A stretch of 64,000 nucleotides of DNA from Rhodosporidiobolus odoratus. Its lineage: Eukaryota; Basidiomycota; Microbotryomycetes; Sporidiobolales; Sporidiobolaceae. Position numbers and translations under genes: made by a program. The DNA lies in NCBI GenBank assembly GCA_034387635.1, contig JAOANU010000001.1, positions 496,001-560,000 of the forward strand, in the 5' to 3' direction. The notes beneath the pieces are model-generated. The model was not told the origin of the DNA. It ran no database searches and saw nothing but the letters and a program-made list of their open reading frames with translations. Every line of letters starts with the position of its first letter. Positions within the stretch are counted from its first letter, which is position 1. Positions 54,901 through 64,000 of the stretch are shown one piece after another.

Positions 54901-57640
54901 TTACCTCGGTGGTACTTCTCGACCCTCTGCATCTGCGCTCGAAGGGGGTTCCAGATAAGCTTTCCGTGTCGATACTGAAGCTCTCCCATCCTTTCCTTCT
55001 GTGCTCGCTATCTCAAAGTAAACGCTATCGTCCAGCGTTCCTCCTCTCCCGCCGCCACCGCATCGACCTCAACATACTCTATGATCACTCCCCCTCTGAC
55101 TTCCGCGCCAACCTCTCTGCCTTCATCGACCAGATCAAGGATGTCGACTATCTCAACCTGTTCCTCAGTGGGTTGAAGGCCGAGGATGTCATGAGGACTA
55201 TGTATCTCTCCGTGACCGGCAGAGCTAGGGAAGAGTCTTTGTATGCTTGCCCTTCCTCCCATCTCACACACGACGGTCATTGACAAGAAGCCTGCGAACA
55301 GCGACACAGCCAACAAAGTCAACGAGATTTGCGACCTTGTTCGACGGGAGCTTGAGACTCGAGACGTCTTCCATTACGCCAATACAATCCTGACGGCTCA
55401 TGTGAGGAAACAACCTCCGGCATACGAGGATGCTTTGAAGGTTCTCGTCGAGCTCAAAGGTGCGCTTTTCCTCGTTTTTCTCTTTCCGTCGTTTAGCATG
55501 GGCGCTGACATGACGTGGTGAACAGCGAAAGACCCCGAACGAGCGGAAGATGCCGTCAAATATATCATCTTCCTGTCGGACGCGAACAAGCTGTTTGATC
55601 TCGCCCTTGGGATGTATGACTTCCCGTTAGTGCTCATGATTGCGCAGCAATCGCAGAAAGTGCGCTTTCTCCTGTCCAATGGCCGCTTCATTGTTCTGAC
55701 CTCGCCTCGATTGTTCCGCACTTGCCCCTTCCCTACCGTCGCGGTCGTTGCCTTCCTCGTCCCCTTGTCGCCTCGTACAGGACCCGCGAGAATACCTCCC
55801 CTTCCTCCGCGCCCTCCGCGCCCTTCCCCCCTTCCTGCAGAAACACAAAATCGACGATCACCTCGGACGATGCGATAGCGCGCTCAAAAACCTCGCTCAA
55901 GCAGGTGAGGAGCACTTTGAGGAAGCAGTTGACTATGCGAGGAAGCATGCTCTGTGGGAGACGGCGTTGGAGGCGTTTGGGGGAGACGAAGCGAGGTATC
56001 AGGCAAGTCGAGCTTAGGGTTCTTCGTTTCGCGTATCTAGCAAGATTTTCTGACCTGATATCCTCTGCAGACTATTCTTTGCGCCAACGCCGAGTACCTC
56101 TTCGACAACTCGAAGTACTCGGAAGCTGCCCTTCGTTCGTTTTCGCCCCTTCATCCCCCGCTCTCTCGGCTAAGCACTTGTCCGTGTGCAGTCTTCCAGC
56201 TCGGTAATCAACCTCAAAAAGCCATGCTCGCCTATCAGCGAGCGCGAAACTGGCAAGAGCTGTTTACCTTGGCGATTTCGAGCGGGGTGGAGGAGGAGGA
56301 AGTGAAGGAGATGGCGTTCGAGATGGCAGGTGCGTTCATGCATCTTTGCCTCCTCATCCTTCTCATAACGAGCCCGGCAAAGCTGCTGTCTTGTTCGTCG
56401 TCTCTGACGGTCTGACGTGTCTTGTCTCCGGGTCGCGCAGAGAGCCTCACTGGCAAGCGCCGCTATGCCGAAGCTGCCAAGGTGCTTCTCGACTATGGAA
56501 AAGACGTCGAAGCCGCCGTCCAAGCTCTGTGCGAAGGAAACCTTTACTCGGAAGGCGTCCGCCTTGTCAGTCTTTGTTGTCCATCTCGCCTCGCCAGCCC
56601 CGATCTGATCTGGTAATTTCGTTGCAGGTTTCCCTTCACGTCCGATCCGAGCTGCTCGACTCGCATATCAAGCCTAGCACGCTTGATATGCAGCAGCGAC
56701 TGTTGGAAGACATGTCTGATCTGACAGAGCAGATTGAGAAGCAGTTGACCAGGTTGGATGACCTCAAAGTCAAATGCGAGCAGAACCCTTGTAAGCTGCT
56801 TCTTCCGTCGCGCCGTGCTAGTTCTGGGCATGTTGTCGAGGGACCGTCGCTGACTATCTTCGCCTTGAACAGACATCTACTACTGCATCGACGACCCTGT
56901 CGCCATGCTCGAGGGCGTCGAGATCGCACCGGATGGCATGTCGGACGCCGGGACCGCGTTCACTCGCTACACCGTCGCGCCGACAACCATGGCGAGCAGT
57001 ACGAGAAAGTCATCGTAAGCACTTCTTTAACATCCCGATGCCCTCGTCAACGATCTGATCTCTGCATTTCTGTGCTCGTTACCACGACAGCCAAACCGGT
57101 ACTGCTACTTCCCGACGCCGACAAGCGCTCAAGAAGGCGGCAGGAAAGAAGGGTAGCGTGTACGAGGAGATGTACCTGCTTAACTCGATCAAGAAGACGG
57201 CCGAGAGCAAGTTGGCTGAGCTGCAAAGTAAGCCTCGCCTCTCTGCCGTTTCTAGCCTAGTGTGGTTGTCTCGTCCTGACGAGCCTGCCTATCTCACAGC
57301 CGATACCGCCGCTCTCCTCCCCATTCTGATGACCCTCTCTTCCCGAGACCACCGATCCGCCGCAATTGAGCTTCAGTCCACTCTATCGACATTCATCACT
57401 TTCTTCGTTGCATCCCTCGATCGTATCTGGGCACCTCGCGAGAAGATCTGGCGGGAAGAACGGGAAGAGGAGCAGCGAGTGAGGGATTCCGGCGATCCGA
57501 TGAAATTGGCGGAATGGGAGGCTCGACCGAGACCGATTGAGGGGGAGGAGGAGACGAAGAGGGTTGAACGGCCGACGATGCCGAAGGAGAAGTGGAGATT
57601 GGGGATGTTGGATGCGGCGGCGAAGGCAGAGGGGTACTGA
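51921..57640 (+). CDS. ELP1: Elongator complex protein 1
   Basis: Elp1 is the scaffold of Elongator, which modifies wobble uridines in cytoplasmic tRNAs. Nineteen exons encode about 1428 aa in continuous phase: 51921-52136, 52202-52387, 52504-52585, 52657-53319, 53415-53549, 53610-53702, 53767-54318, 54378-54891, 55019-55240, 55302-55459, 55526-55659, 55781-56002, 56071-56134, 56192-56329, 56441-56565, 56628-56790, 56873-57014, 57091-57227 and 57300-57640. The N-terminal half is WD40-like (GILAAAWSPDEDLLAL, YHRSNYYWYLKQE). The C-terminal half is TPR-like (LNILYDHSPSDFRANL, VKYIIFLSDANKLFDLALG, KAMLAYQRARNWQELF). TRYT followed by a basic loop (SRRRQALKKAAGKKG) near residues 1260-1290 is the tRNA-binding feature, then YEEMYLLNSIKK. 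Intron 12 (56003-56070) has a GC donor. The junction at 52388-52503 is the least certain. Confidence 0.93.
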
Positions 57641-58090
57641 GTAGAGATGGATTGTTGATGCGATTGGAACAGCAGGCGCTTACCGCGATTGCTCTCGTTC
57701 GACTCAGGTGAGGCTTGAAGTGCGGATAGGCGGCGCAAGGCGCAGGAGAAACAGGAAAGGGAAAGGCAAATGTCGAGGAAGCTGCGGAGGATTCTGATCG
57801 CAACCAGGCCAGTCCCTTTCACTTCTTTCCTCGCGCCTTGCGCTCCCATGCTGCTGACCTCCTTCCGGGTTCGTGCTTCGGCACAGATCTAGAGAACCGC
57901 AGCACTTCATGTCCGAGCCCGGGAGCAGCCCGATTGCCTCACAGCCAGCCCGTCTTGCGAAGGTCGTTGGCGCATGGTGTGCTTGAAGCCCGACGAATGT
58001 CGAGCGGCGGGAGCGGAAGTCACGGGAAGGCTTCTTCCTGCTCCCTCTTCATATTGACAGCTCGCTCGCTCGATCAAGACAGCACGCACT
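57641..58090. other. short intergenic region
   Basis: This interval holds the 3' UTR of ELP1 and the promoter of the TauD-type dioxygenase. No gene is visible. Confidence 0.55.
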
Positions 58091-59872
58091 ATGCCCATCG
58101 CCGCCGACACCATCCTCGACCCGATCCTTTCCACAAAGAACTTTGTCGACCTATCTCTCCACTCAGCCAACCTTGAAGTCAAGCCTTTGCAGTACTCTGG
58201 CGCTGTACGTCCACTACTTCCTCTGTGTCATTCGATCTGCGCCGAGAGGGCGACGGGCGAGACGTGTTGTGCGGAGGAAAGAAGAAAACGCTGATCCATC
58301 TGTTCTTGTCTGTCTTTCCCTACAGCTTGACGCGTACCCGCGAGAGGAACTCGCCACTGCCCTGGGAGATCGCTTCGCAGAAGGGGTGAAGCTGAAGGAA
58401 TTGCTGGCGTTGCCGAAGGAAGAGGGCGATGCTGTTCTTCGTGATCTGGCTATTCTCAGTGAGTACAATTTTCTCCTGTTTTGTTTCCCACCTGTAGCTC
58501 ATCGCTGATCTTCCTCCTCACCGCTCGACAGTCTCCTACCGTGGTGTCGTGTTCTTCCAGGATCAGCGCGACCTTGTCCCGACCGATCTCGCAACTCTCG
58601 CTTTGCGTCTAGGAGAGCTAAGCGGGAAGCCCGAGTCTTCTACACTACACATGTGCGTGTTCTCTACGCCCTTCTCAGGCAAGGGCTGACTAAAATGTAC
58701 TCCCGTAGCCACCCTACCCAAGAACTCAGCGAGAATGGCCTTCCTCTCGGCAAGATCTCTTCGGAGCCGGATGCGGAGGGTAGGCAGATCTCGTTCAAGG
58801 AGAAGGGTGTGACGTCTGCAGGATGGGTAAGCTCACGTCTCTTCAGGCACAACCGCTGCACAGAGGGCGAGGCTGACTTGTACTTCCTTTTCCCACTGAC
58901 CTCTTCTTGTTTCTCTTATTGTGGTGTGACGCTCTTCCTTCGTCAACTTTTTTGGTCGTCCGGCACTCCATCCATCAATGTAGCACAGCGATGTACCCTT
59001 TGAGAATGTGCCGTCACTTTTTACCATCCTACAAATGCATACCATCCCTCGAGTTGGCGGAGAGTGAGCCTTTCCCACTTTCGTCTCCGCTCCTTCTGTC
59101 GTTGAACTTCCTTCCCTATGCAGCACTCTCTGGTCCTCCAACTACGCTGCCTACGACCGCTTAACCCCTCGCTTCCAAGCCTTCCTCGAAGGCCTCACCG
59201 GTCTGAACGACGCTGAACGATTCCGCATCCAGGCTCGCCTCAACGGCTTCAAGCTTCGGACGGAGCCCCGAGGCAGCCCAGAGAACCAGGGAGATGCTTT
59301 CCAGGCTAACCATCCTATTGTTCGTACCAACCCGGTCACTGGTTTGCGGGCGCTCTACCTGAATCCGACGTTTACCACGTGCGTCTTTCTCCTTCCTTGC
59401 GTCTCCTGCAAGGGGCCGTACCAATCCATTGCTCTGTAACACTTACTCGCAGGCGCATTAACGAGCTTGGCATCGATGAGTCTCGCTCCGTACTCGACTA
59501 CCTTTTCAAAGTCCAGCATGAGAACCACGAAAATCACGGTTAGCTTCTTTGTCTGCTACCCACTCGGACTCTCGCTCACACCACGTCTACTTGCTGATAG
59601 TCAAATACCGCTGGAGCAAGTACGACGTTGCTATTTGGTCAAATTCGGCAAGCTCCACTTGCTCTTCATCTCCTCATCGATTCTTCCTTTTGACCATGTC
59701 TGTGCTCGTCAATCAGGTCGTCAACCACCTCGCCACCTTCGACTTCACTGAGTACCGCGCTGGAGACCGGGCTGTGGTTGTCGGGGAGAAGCCCTACTTC
59801 GATCCGGCTTCCATCTCGAGGGATGAGTATCTGCACCAGAAGGAGCAGAAGAAGAGGGGGAAGTTGGCCTGA
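58091..59872 (+). CDS. TauD/TfdA 2-oxoglutarate-dependent dioxygenase (sulfonate/taurine type)
   Basis: This Fe(II)/2-oxoglutarate dioxygenase resembles yeast Jlp1 and bacterial TauD, which release sulfite from sulfonates. Nine exons, 58091-58204, 58326-58458, 58532-58652, 58709-58826, 58984-59063, 59124-59378, 59453-59538, 59601-59647 and 59717-59872, encode 369 aa. YRGVVFFQDQRDL is the conserved N-terminal strand. GWHSDVPFEN gives the HxD iron ligands His163 and Asp165. TLWSNYAAYDRL, NHPIVRTNPVTGLRALYLN, and NHLATFDFTEYRAGDR supply the distal His (322) and the cosubstrate Arg. The substrate cannot be told from sequence; taurine, other sulfonates and alkyl sulfates are all possible. The last intron (59648-59716) has a GC donor, GCAAGC. 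A role in sulfur scavenging is inferred from the family. Confidence 0.88.
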
Positions 59873-60430
59873 GCTTGAAAGATGTTTTGTAGCTTCTTGT
59901 ACGTGCTATGGCACTCAGTCATCAGCGTTCAGGTTACGGTAATACCACGACTAGGTCGAGGCGGTCGGAAGGGTATGCCACGTCGAAGGAACCACGCAGC
60001 AGCCCGTGTTGTCACCAGCTCAGAAGATGCGACTCAGAATGCCTGGAGCATACCTTTCCTCCTTCCGGAAGGCATGCAAAGCGCTGTAGTGGTGCAAAGT
60101 TGGCACAAAGTCCGATGCCGCGACCTTCTCAACTTGCAATTCGAAGCCACTCTGGACAAAGTCGTCTTCGAACTGGCTCCCTGGAAGCCAGGGAAGATAC
60201 GCGTACCTGGCAGTCCTATCGTCTGGCCAACGTCTGGCACCTGTTCAAGTCTCTTGGCAGTTGAGGTGTCATCGCAAGCAGGCAAGCCCAACCACCTTTC
60301 GTAGCCATTTTGCGAGAACTACCTTGCCAACGTTGCCTGTATGAGTGTACTGCTGTGTTCATGTTTTGCTATGTGCATTTACTACGAGACGGGGACAACA
60401 AGCTAGAGATGGGAGTTGACCAGGTTCGAC
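59873..60430. other. convergent 3' intergenic region
   Basis: The dioxygenase gene and the dehydrogenase gene converge here. No gene is visible. Confidence 0.6.
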
Positions 60431-62103
60431 CTAAGCAACAAAGTACTGGCCAGAGTTGGGGTGGACGATGGTACTGTGATCCGATCCAGAAGTCAGTAAG
60501 CATGACCGGACCAAGAAAAAGACGAGTCGGTTCAGCTGAGAAAGGGAGGGCATGGCTGGAGTACAGGAGGGAAAAAAGGCATACCCAGTAGACAGATTGC
60601 TGGTGGCAAGGTAGACATAGCTTTCTGCCAGCTCGGCAGGCTGACCAACACGGCCGTGGAGGGGGATCTGCAATGAGGGTGACACGGCAAAAGGAGGGTG
60701 ACACGGCAAAAGCATGAGCGCGAAGATAGGGGACTCGATGGACAGGAGACTTAAGTACCTCATCCACACCCCATTGCGACATCTGACTCGCTGACCGAGA
60801 AGCAGGCTGAAGAGGAGTGTAGACGGGACCAGGAGCTACAAATCGAGAAGCAGTCAGTGGAGGAAAAGGTATGAAGGGGTAAGAAAAGGACGTACCGACA
60901 CCGACCACCCTGATTCCCTTGGGCATGATCTGCAGCGCAAGGGAGCGCGTGAAGGAGTTCATGGCACCCTTGGTAGCAGAGTAGTCGACCATTCCTGCGG
61001 AGCCCTGAGTGATGGAAAGGTCCCAGTCAGGAAGAGGAAATCAAGGGGAAGAGTCGAGAGAGAGAAGCGCACCTTGTACGACGTAACGCTCGTGGTGTTG
61101 ATGATCACATCGCCACGCTTGAGGTGAGGAAGGGCAACCCTGCAGAAAACCCAAAAGTCAGCAAAGATGGCCCAAGAGACTTCCGACCTTTCCCTTTTCA
61201 GGGGTAGCTCCTTGTCCAAGCCATCACACTGTGTAGTACCAGCTACCATGCCAGGCGGGAAGGGAGGGAAGCGAAAAAAGGGACGAGTGACTAACTTGGT
61301 CAAGCCGATGTACTGGATAATGTTCGTCTGGAAGGTATCCTCGACGTTGTTCATGTCGATCTCGGTGAGATCCGGGCACTGGATCTGCTGGGATGCGCTG
61401 TGAGGTAGTGCAAAGATAAGTTTGAAAGTCCAGAAGGTCAGAGCGAGAGACGCACTTATTGACGAGGATATCAAGGGCACCGAAGGTCTTTAGGTGCTCG
61501 TTGACGAGCTTCTCGCGGAGATCCTGAGTGCGAAGATCGCCGGGAACGAGCAAGGCCTTCTGGCCCGCCTCCTCGATAAGCTTCTTGGTCTTCTGCGCAT
61601 CCTCTTCCTCCTGGGGCAGGTAGTTGATGGTGACATCGGCACCCTCGCGTGCGAAGAAGACGGCGACGGAGCGACCGATACCCGAGTCACCGCCGGTAAT
61701 GATGACCTTCTTGTCCTTGAGCTTGCCGTTGCCGACGTATTCCTCGAGGCGAGGCTCGCCGCGGTGCCAGCGCTCGACCTTGGTGTGCTCGGCGAGGGGG
61801 TCCATGGTCTTGTCGAGACCGGGGAGGTTCTGCTCGAACTTCTCGGGGGCGTAGTTGGGGTAAGCGGTGCTGCGGGGAGAGAGAGGAAGAAAACGATGTC
61901 AGCGTGACGCTCACGCAGCCTCGGCCGCCGACGACTCGCCGCGCCGCGAACTTCAATGGGCTCAAATTGGAAGATCGTGCGGGGGGGTAGGGACAGAAAG
62001 AATGGGAGTGTGAAGGCAGTTCGAGGTGGAGAGTAGATGGAAGAAAAGCGTTCAATGCAAAAAGAGGTGGGGTACTTACATCACGTTGTCTTCGCCGGCC
62101 ATG
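60431..62103 (-). CDS. short-chain dehydrogenase/reductase (glucose/ribitol dehydrogenase-like)
   Basis: Eight exons on the minus strand, 62103-62081, 61869-61456, 61397-61296, 61139-61073, 61004-60896, 60835-60759, 60667-60585 and 60473-60431, encode 305 aa in consistent phase. The cofactor motif is VIITGGDSGIGRSVAV, followed by DILVNNAS. The catalytic elements are INTTSVTSYKG (Ser) and VDYSATKGAM (Tyr-x3-Lys), then APGPVYTPLQP. It ends TIVHPNSGQYFVA. The 45-residue N-terminal extension before the Rossmann fold (LPGLDKTMDPLAEH) is typical of the YhdF/YgdB-like glucose and ribitol dehydrogenase group, which is often stress-induced. The substrate is not determined. The first exon is only 23 nt and codes for MAGEDNV. 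Confidence 0.9.
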
Positions 62104-62801
62104 TTGATCTTTGTTGATCTGCGAGAGTAGCTACATCAGGCACAGTGCGCAGGACGGAAAAGGTTTGTGTATGTGCAGGCCGGAATGCCCTCTTGCGAAG
62201 ACAACCTGTTGCGACGAAATCCGCCGCCTCAACACCCTGCACCTCCGGGACCTTATGGGCAGTCCCATCGCTGTACCGTACAAAGTTTACGTTCTGAATA
62301 CGGAGAAAGGAAGGCGGTGAAGGGTTGGTGGACTGACGTGTGGAAAAGTCGGAGGTGATAAAGTTGGTGCGAGTGCTTGTGCGGTTTATTGAGCGCGTTG
62401 CAGTTCGAAGAGCAGCCAGTGCGAGTATGAAGGGGAAGAAGGGAAGCGAGAGGAAGGCGAGCCAAGTGAAGGAATCGTTGGGCGAGTCCTGACGCCAACG
62501 CGAGAAAAAAAGTGGGGAAGGTCGGGCTGGTAATCCTGATTACAACCGCATTACAATCGAGCAAAAATAATCAGATTTTACAGCCAGCTTTCGCTACACG
62601 TTAAGGCATAGCGGGTTCTCGGTACTAGCTTCTTAGAGATGCTCTCACATCTTTACACATGGCTACTGGCACATCCATAAAAAAGGGAGGAATTGGCTTT
62701 CATCGCCTCGACGTCCTTGTCTCTGCCTCCTCACCCTCGAATACGCTGAGAGAACCGCCAAACAAGATAGGCGGGGAGACGTTTACTCACTCTCCCTGGC
62801 C
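62104..62801. other. divergent intergenic region, SDR / IRE1
   Basis: This 0.7 kb holds the divergent upstream regions of the dehydrogenase (-) and IRE1 (+). It includes an AT-rich patch around 62555-62610. No other gene is visible. Confidence 0.55.
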
Positions 62802-64000
62802 ATGCCAACCTCTCTACAACAACAGCGAGTGCTGCCGTCCTTTCTAATTTCCTTACTTCTTCTAGCTTCGGGAACCTCTGTACATCAAGCCACCGCATCG
62901 CCAGAGCCAGCAGCACTCGCTCCGAGACCACCTCGACAAACTCCCCAAAATCCGGCCCTTCTCCCGCCTCATCTTCGACAGAGATCCGACCCTCCTTTGC
63001 CTGAAGCTATTCGCTCCTTCCGTTTCAATGCGCCGCCTTCGCCTCCTAAGCCCGTCGACTCACACGCTTCTTCAAAAGGAATCGAAGACGATGGCTATGA
63101 GCTATCTCCGCTCGTCATCGCCGTCACCGTTGATGGTCAGGTTCATGCGTTGAAGAGGGAAACGGGACAGTGGGTCTGGACGCTCCACGATGATGGCGGC
63201 GTTGCGCTGGGTCGAGGTAGACGGGACATACGGGAAGAGCGCCGGAGAAGGAGTGCAGCAGGGGAAGCGATGGGAGGACCGCTCGTGAAAAGCACAAGCA
63301 GGCGGAAAAAGACGACCGGTGGTTCTTCCTCTGGAGAAGCTACAGGAGGTGCCACTAACGTGACGGAAGTTGCATTCGTCGAGGCCGAGGAGGAGCACGA
63401 CGAAACGTACATCATCGAGCCGACAGGGTCGGGCGATATCTACGTCTACTCGCGCTCGACTGGCGAGCTCGACAAACTGCCTCTTTCTATGCAAGAACTC
63501 GTCACCCTGTCGCCCTTTCGCTTCCCTGGCGACACGAGTCGCATGTTCTCCGCGAGTAAAAGCACCCGGTTTGTTGGTGTGGACCTCAAGACTGGACGCC
63601 TTGTCGGAGTCTTCGGAAGCAACGCAGGTTGGTGCGAGTGGGACGAGGCCGATGAGCTTACGGGAGGCAAGGCTGCGCTGGATTATGAAGAGGATATCGA
63701 GAAGAGACCGGGTGACTTGCTGTACATGGCCAGGACCGGTGCGTTCTCTCCCAGTCTCGCTCGCCCGCGTCTACTGACACCCCTCTCGCAGAGTATCATC
63801 TTTCGATCTACGACAAGACCTCTTCCCAGCCACTACAGTCCCTCTCCTATACGACATACTCGTCTTCCACTCTGCCCCAACCTTCCACTTTCGACAATCC
63901 TTCGACCGCTCCTTCGCCAGAGACCTGGACTCGCACTCCTGACGCACTCTACCACCAGCCGATGCACGACGGCTCTCTCATATGCTTCCGCGCTGGGCAG
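62802..64000 (+). CDS. IRE1: ER stress sensor kinase/RNase IRE1, 5' part
   Basis: The start of an IRE1 gene is cut by the window end. Ire1 senses unfolded proteins in the ER lumen and starts the unfolded protein response through its cytosolic kinase-RNase. Exon 1 is 62802-63738 and exon 2 begins at 63792. Residues 1-32 form a signal peptide (Arg9, then a Leu-rich core). The lumenal domain follows: LVIAVTVDGQVHALKRETG, WTLHDDGGVAL, TYIIEPTGSGDIYVYSRSTG, LPLSMQELVTLSPF, KSTRFVGVDLKTGRLVGVFG, and EYHLSIYDKTS at the start of exon 2. These are the repeated PQQ-like strands of the Ire1/PERK lumenal domain. The kinase and RNase domains lie beyond the window, so the identification rests on the lumenal part. 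Confidence 0.85.
   Translation, partial: MPTSLQQQRVLPSFLISLLLLASGTSVHQATASPEPAALAPRPPRQTPQNPALLPPHLRQRSDPPLPEAIRSFRFNAPPSPPKPVDSHASSKGIEDDGYELSPLVIAVTVDGQVHALKRETGQWVWTLHDDGGVALGRGRRDIREERRRRSAAGEAMGGPLVKSTSRRKKTTGGSSSGEATGGATNVTEVAFVEAEEEHDETYIIEPTGSGDIYVYSRSTGELDKLPLSMQELVTLSPFRFPGDTSRMFSASKSTRFVGVDLKTGRLVGVFGSNAGWCEWDEADELTGGKAALDYEEDIEKRPGDLLYMARTGAFSPSLARPRLLTPLSQSIIFRSTTRPLPSHYSPSPIRHTRLPLCPNLPLSTILRPLLRQRPGLALLTHSTTSRCTTALSYASALG

Overview
The window looks like nuclear DNA of a high-GC basidiomycete yeast of the Pucciniomycotina, most likely Rhodotorula/Rhodosporidium or a relative. This is inferred from compact, intron-rich genes, short introns (about 55-110 nt) with GTGCGT-like donors and CTCGCAG-like acceptors, CT-rich leaders, and long Ser/Pro/Ala-rich tails on regulatory proteins. 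I see no bacterial, organellar or viral signal and no CRISPR array. Exon boundaries below were worked out by hand from splice sites, reading phase and family conservation. Every multi-exon model marked as resolved keeps a consistent phase from start to stop.

Layout. 0-14 kb: a Pcl/Pho80-type cyclin (-), a 4 kb stretch without a recognisable gene, an HSF-type transcription factor (+) and a rhodanese-tyrosine phosphatase of the MAPK-phosphatase type (-). 14-17.4 kb: RPS26 (-), followed by a second copy of its 3' end lying 1.9 kb away beyond an anomalous segment. 19-25 kb: a microcephalin-like BRCT protein (+) and an asparagine-synthetase-domain protein (-). 26-33 kb: a broken F-box-like gene (+), a Yap-type bZIP factor (-), an Smr-domain protein (+) and a broken dienelactone-hydrolase gene (+). 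33-41.6 kb: a Sur7/PalI membrane protein (-), a second BRCT protein (+) and a Nim1/Gin4-like kinase (+). 42-48 kb: a heavily damaged SET-TPR gene (-) and an intact F-box-like paralogue (+). 48-64 kb: porphobilinogen deaminase HEM3 (-), a 57-aa complex I subunit in four exons (-), Elongator ELP1 (+), a TauD-type dioxygenase (+), a short-chain dehydrogenase (-) and the 5' part of IRE1 (+), cut by the window end.

The genes do not form one pathway; this is an ordinary gene-dense chromosome arm. Several neighbours act in stress and cell-cycle signalling (cyclin, HSF, MAPK phosphatase, bZIP, Nim1-like kinase, Sur7/PalI, IRE1). The features most worth a second look are: three decaying genes between 26 and 45 kb beside perfectly intact ones; the RPS26 tail duplication and the segment it brackets; two 9-nt microexons in the HSF DNA-binding domain; a Cys-Pro and His/Cys-rich insertion in HEM3; and alternative N-termini of the Smr protein. 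I did not find a convincing new multi-gene system.
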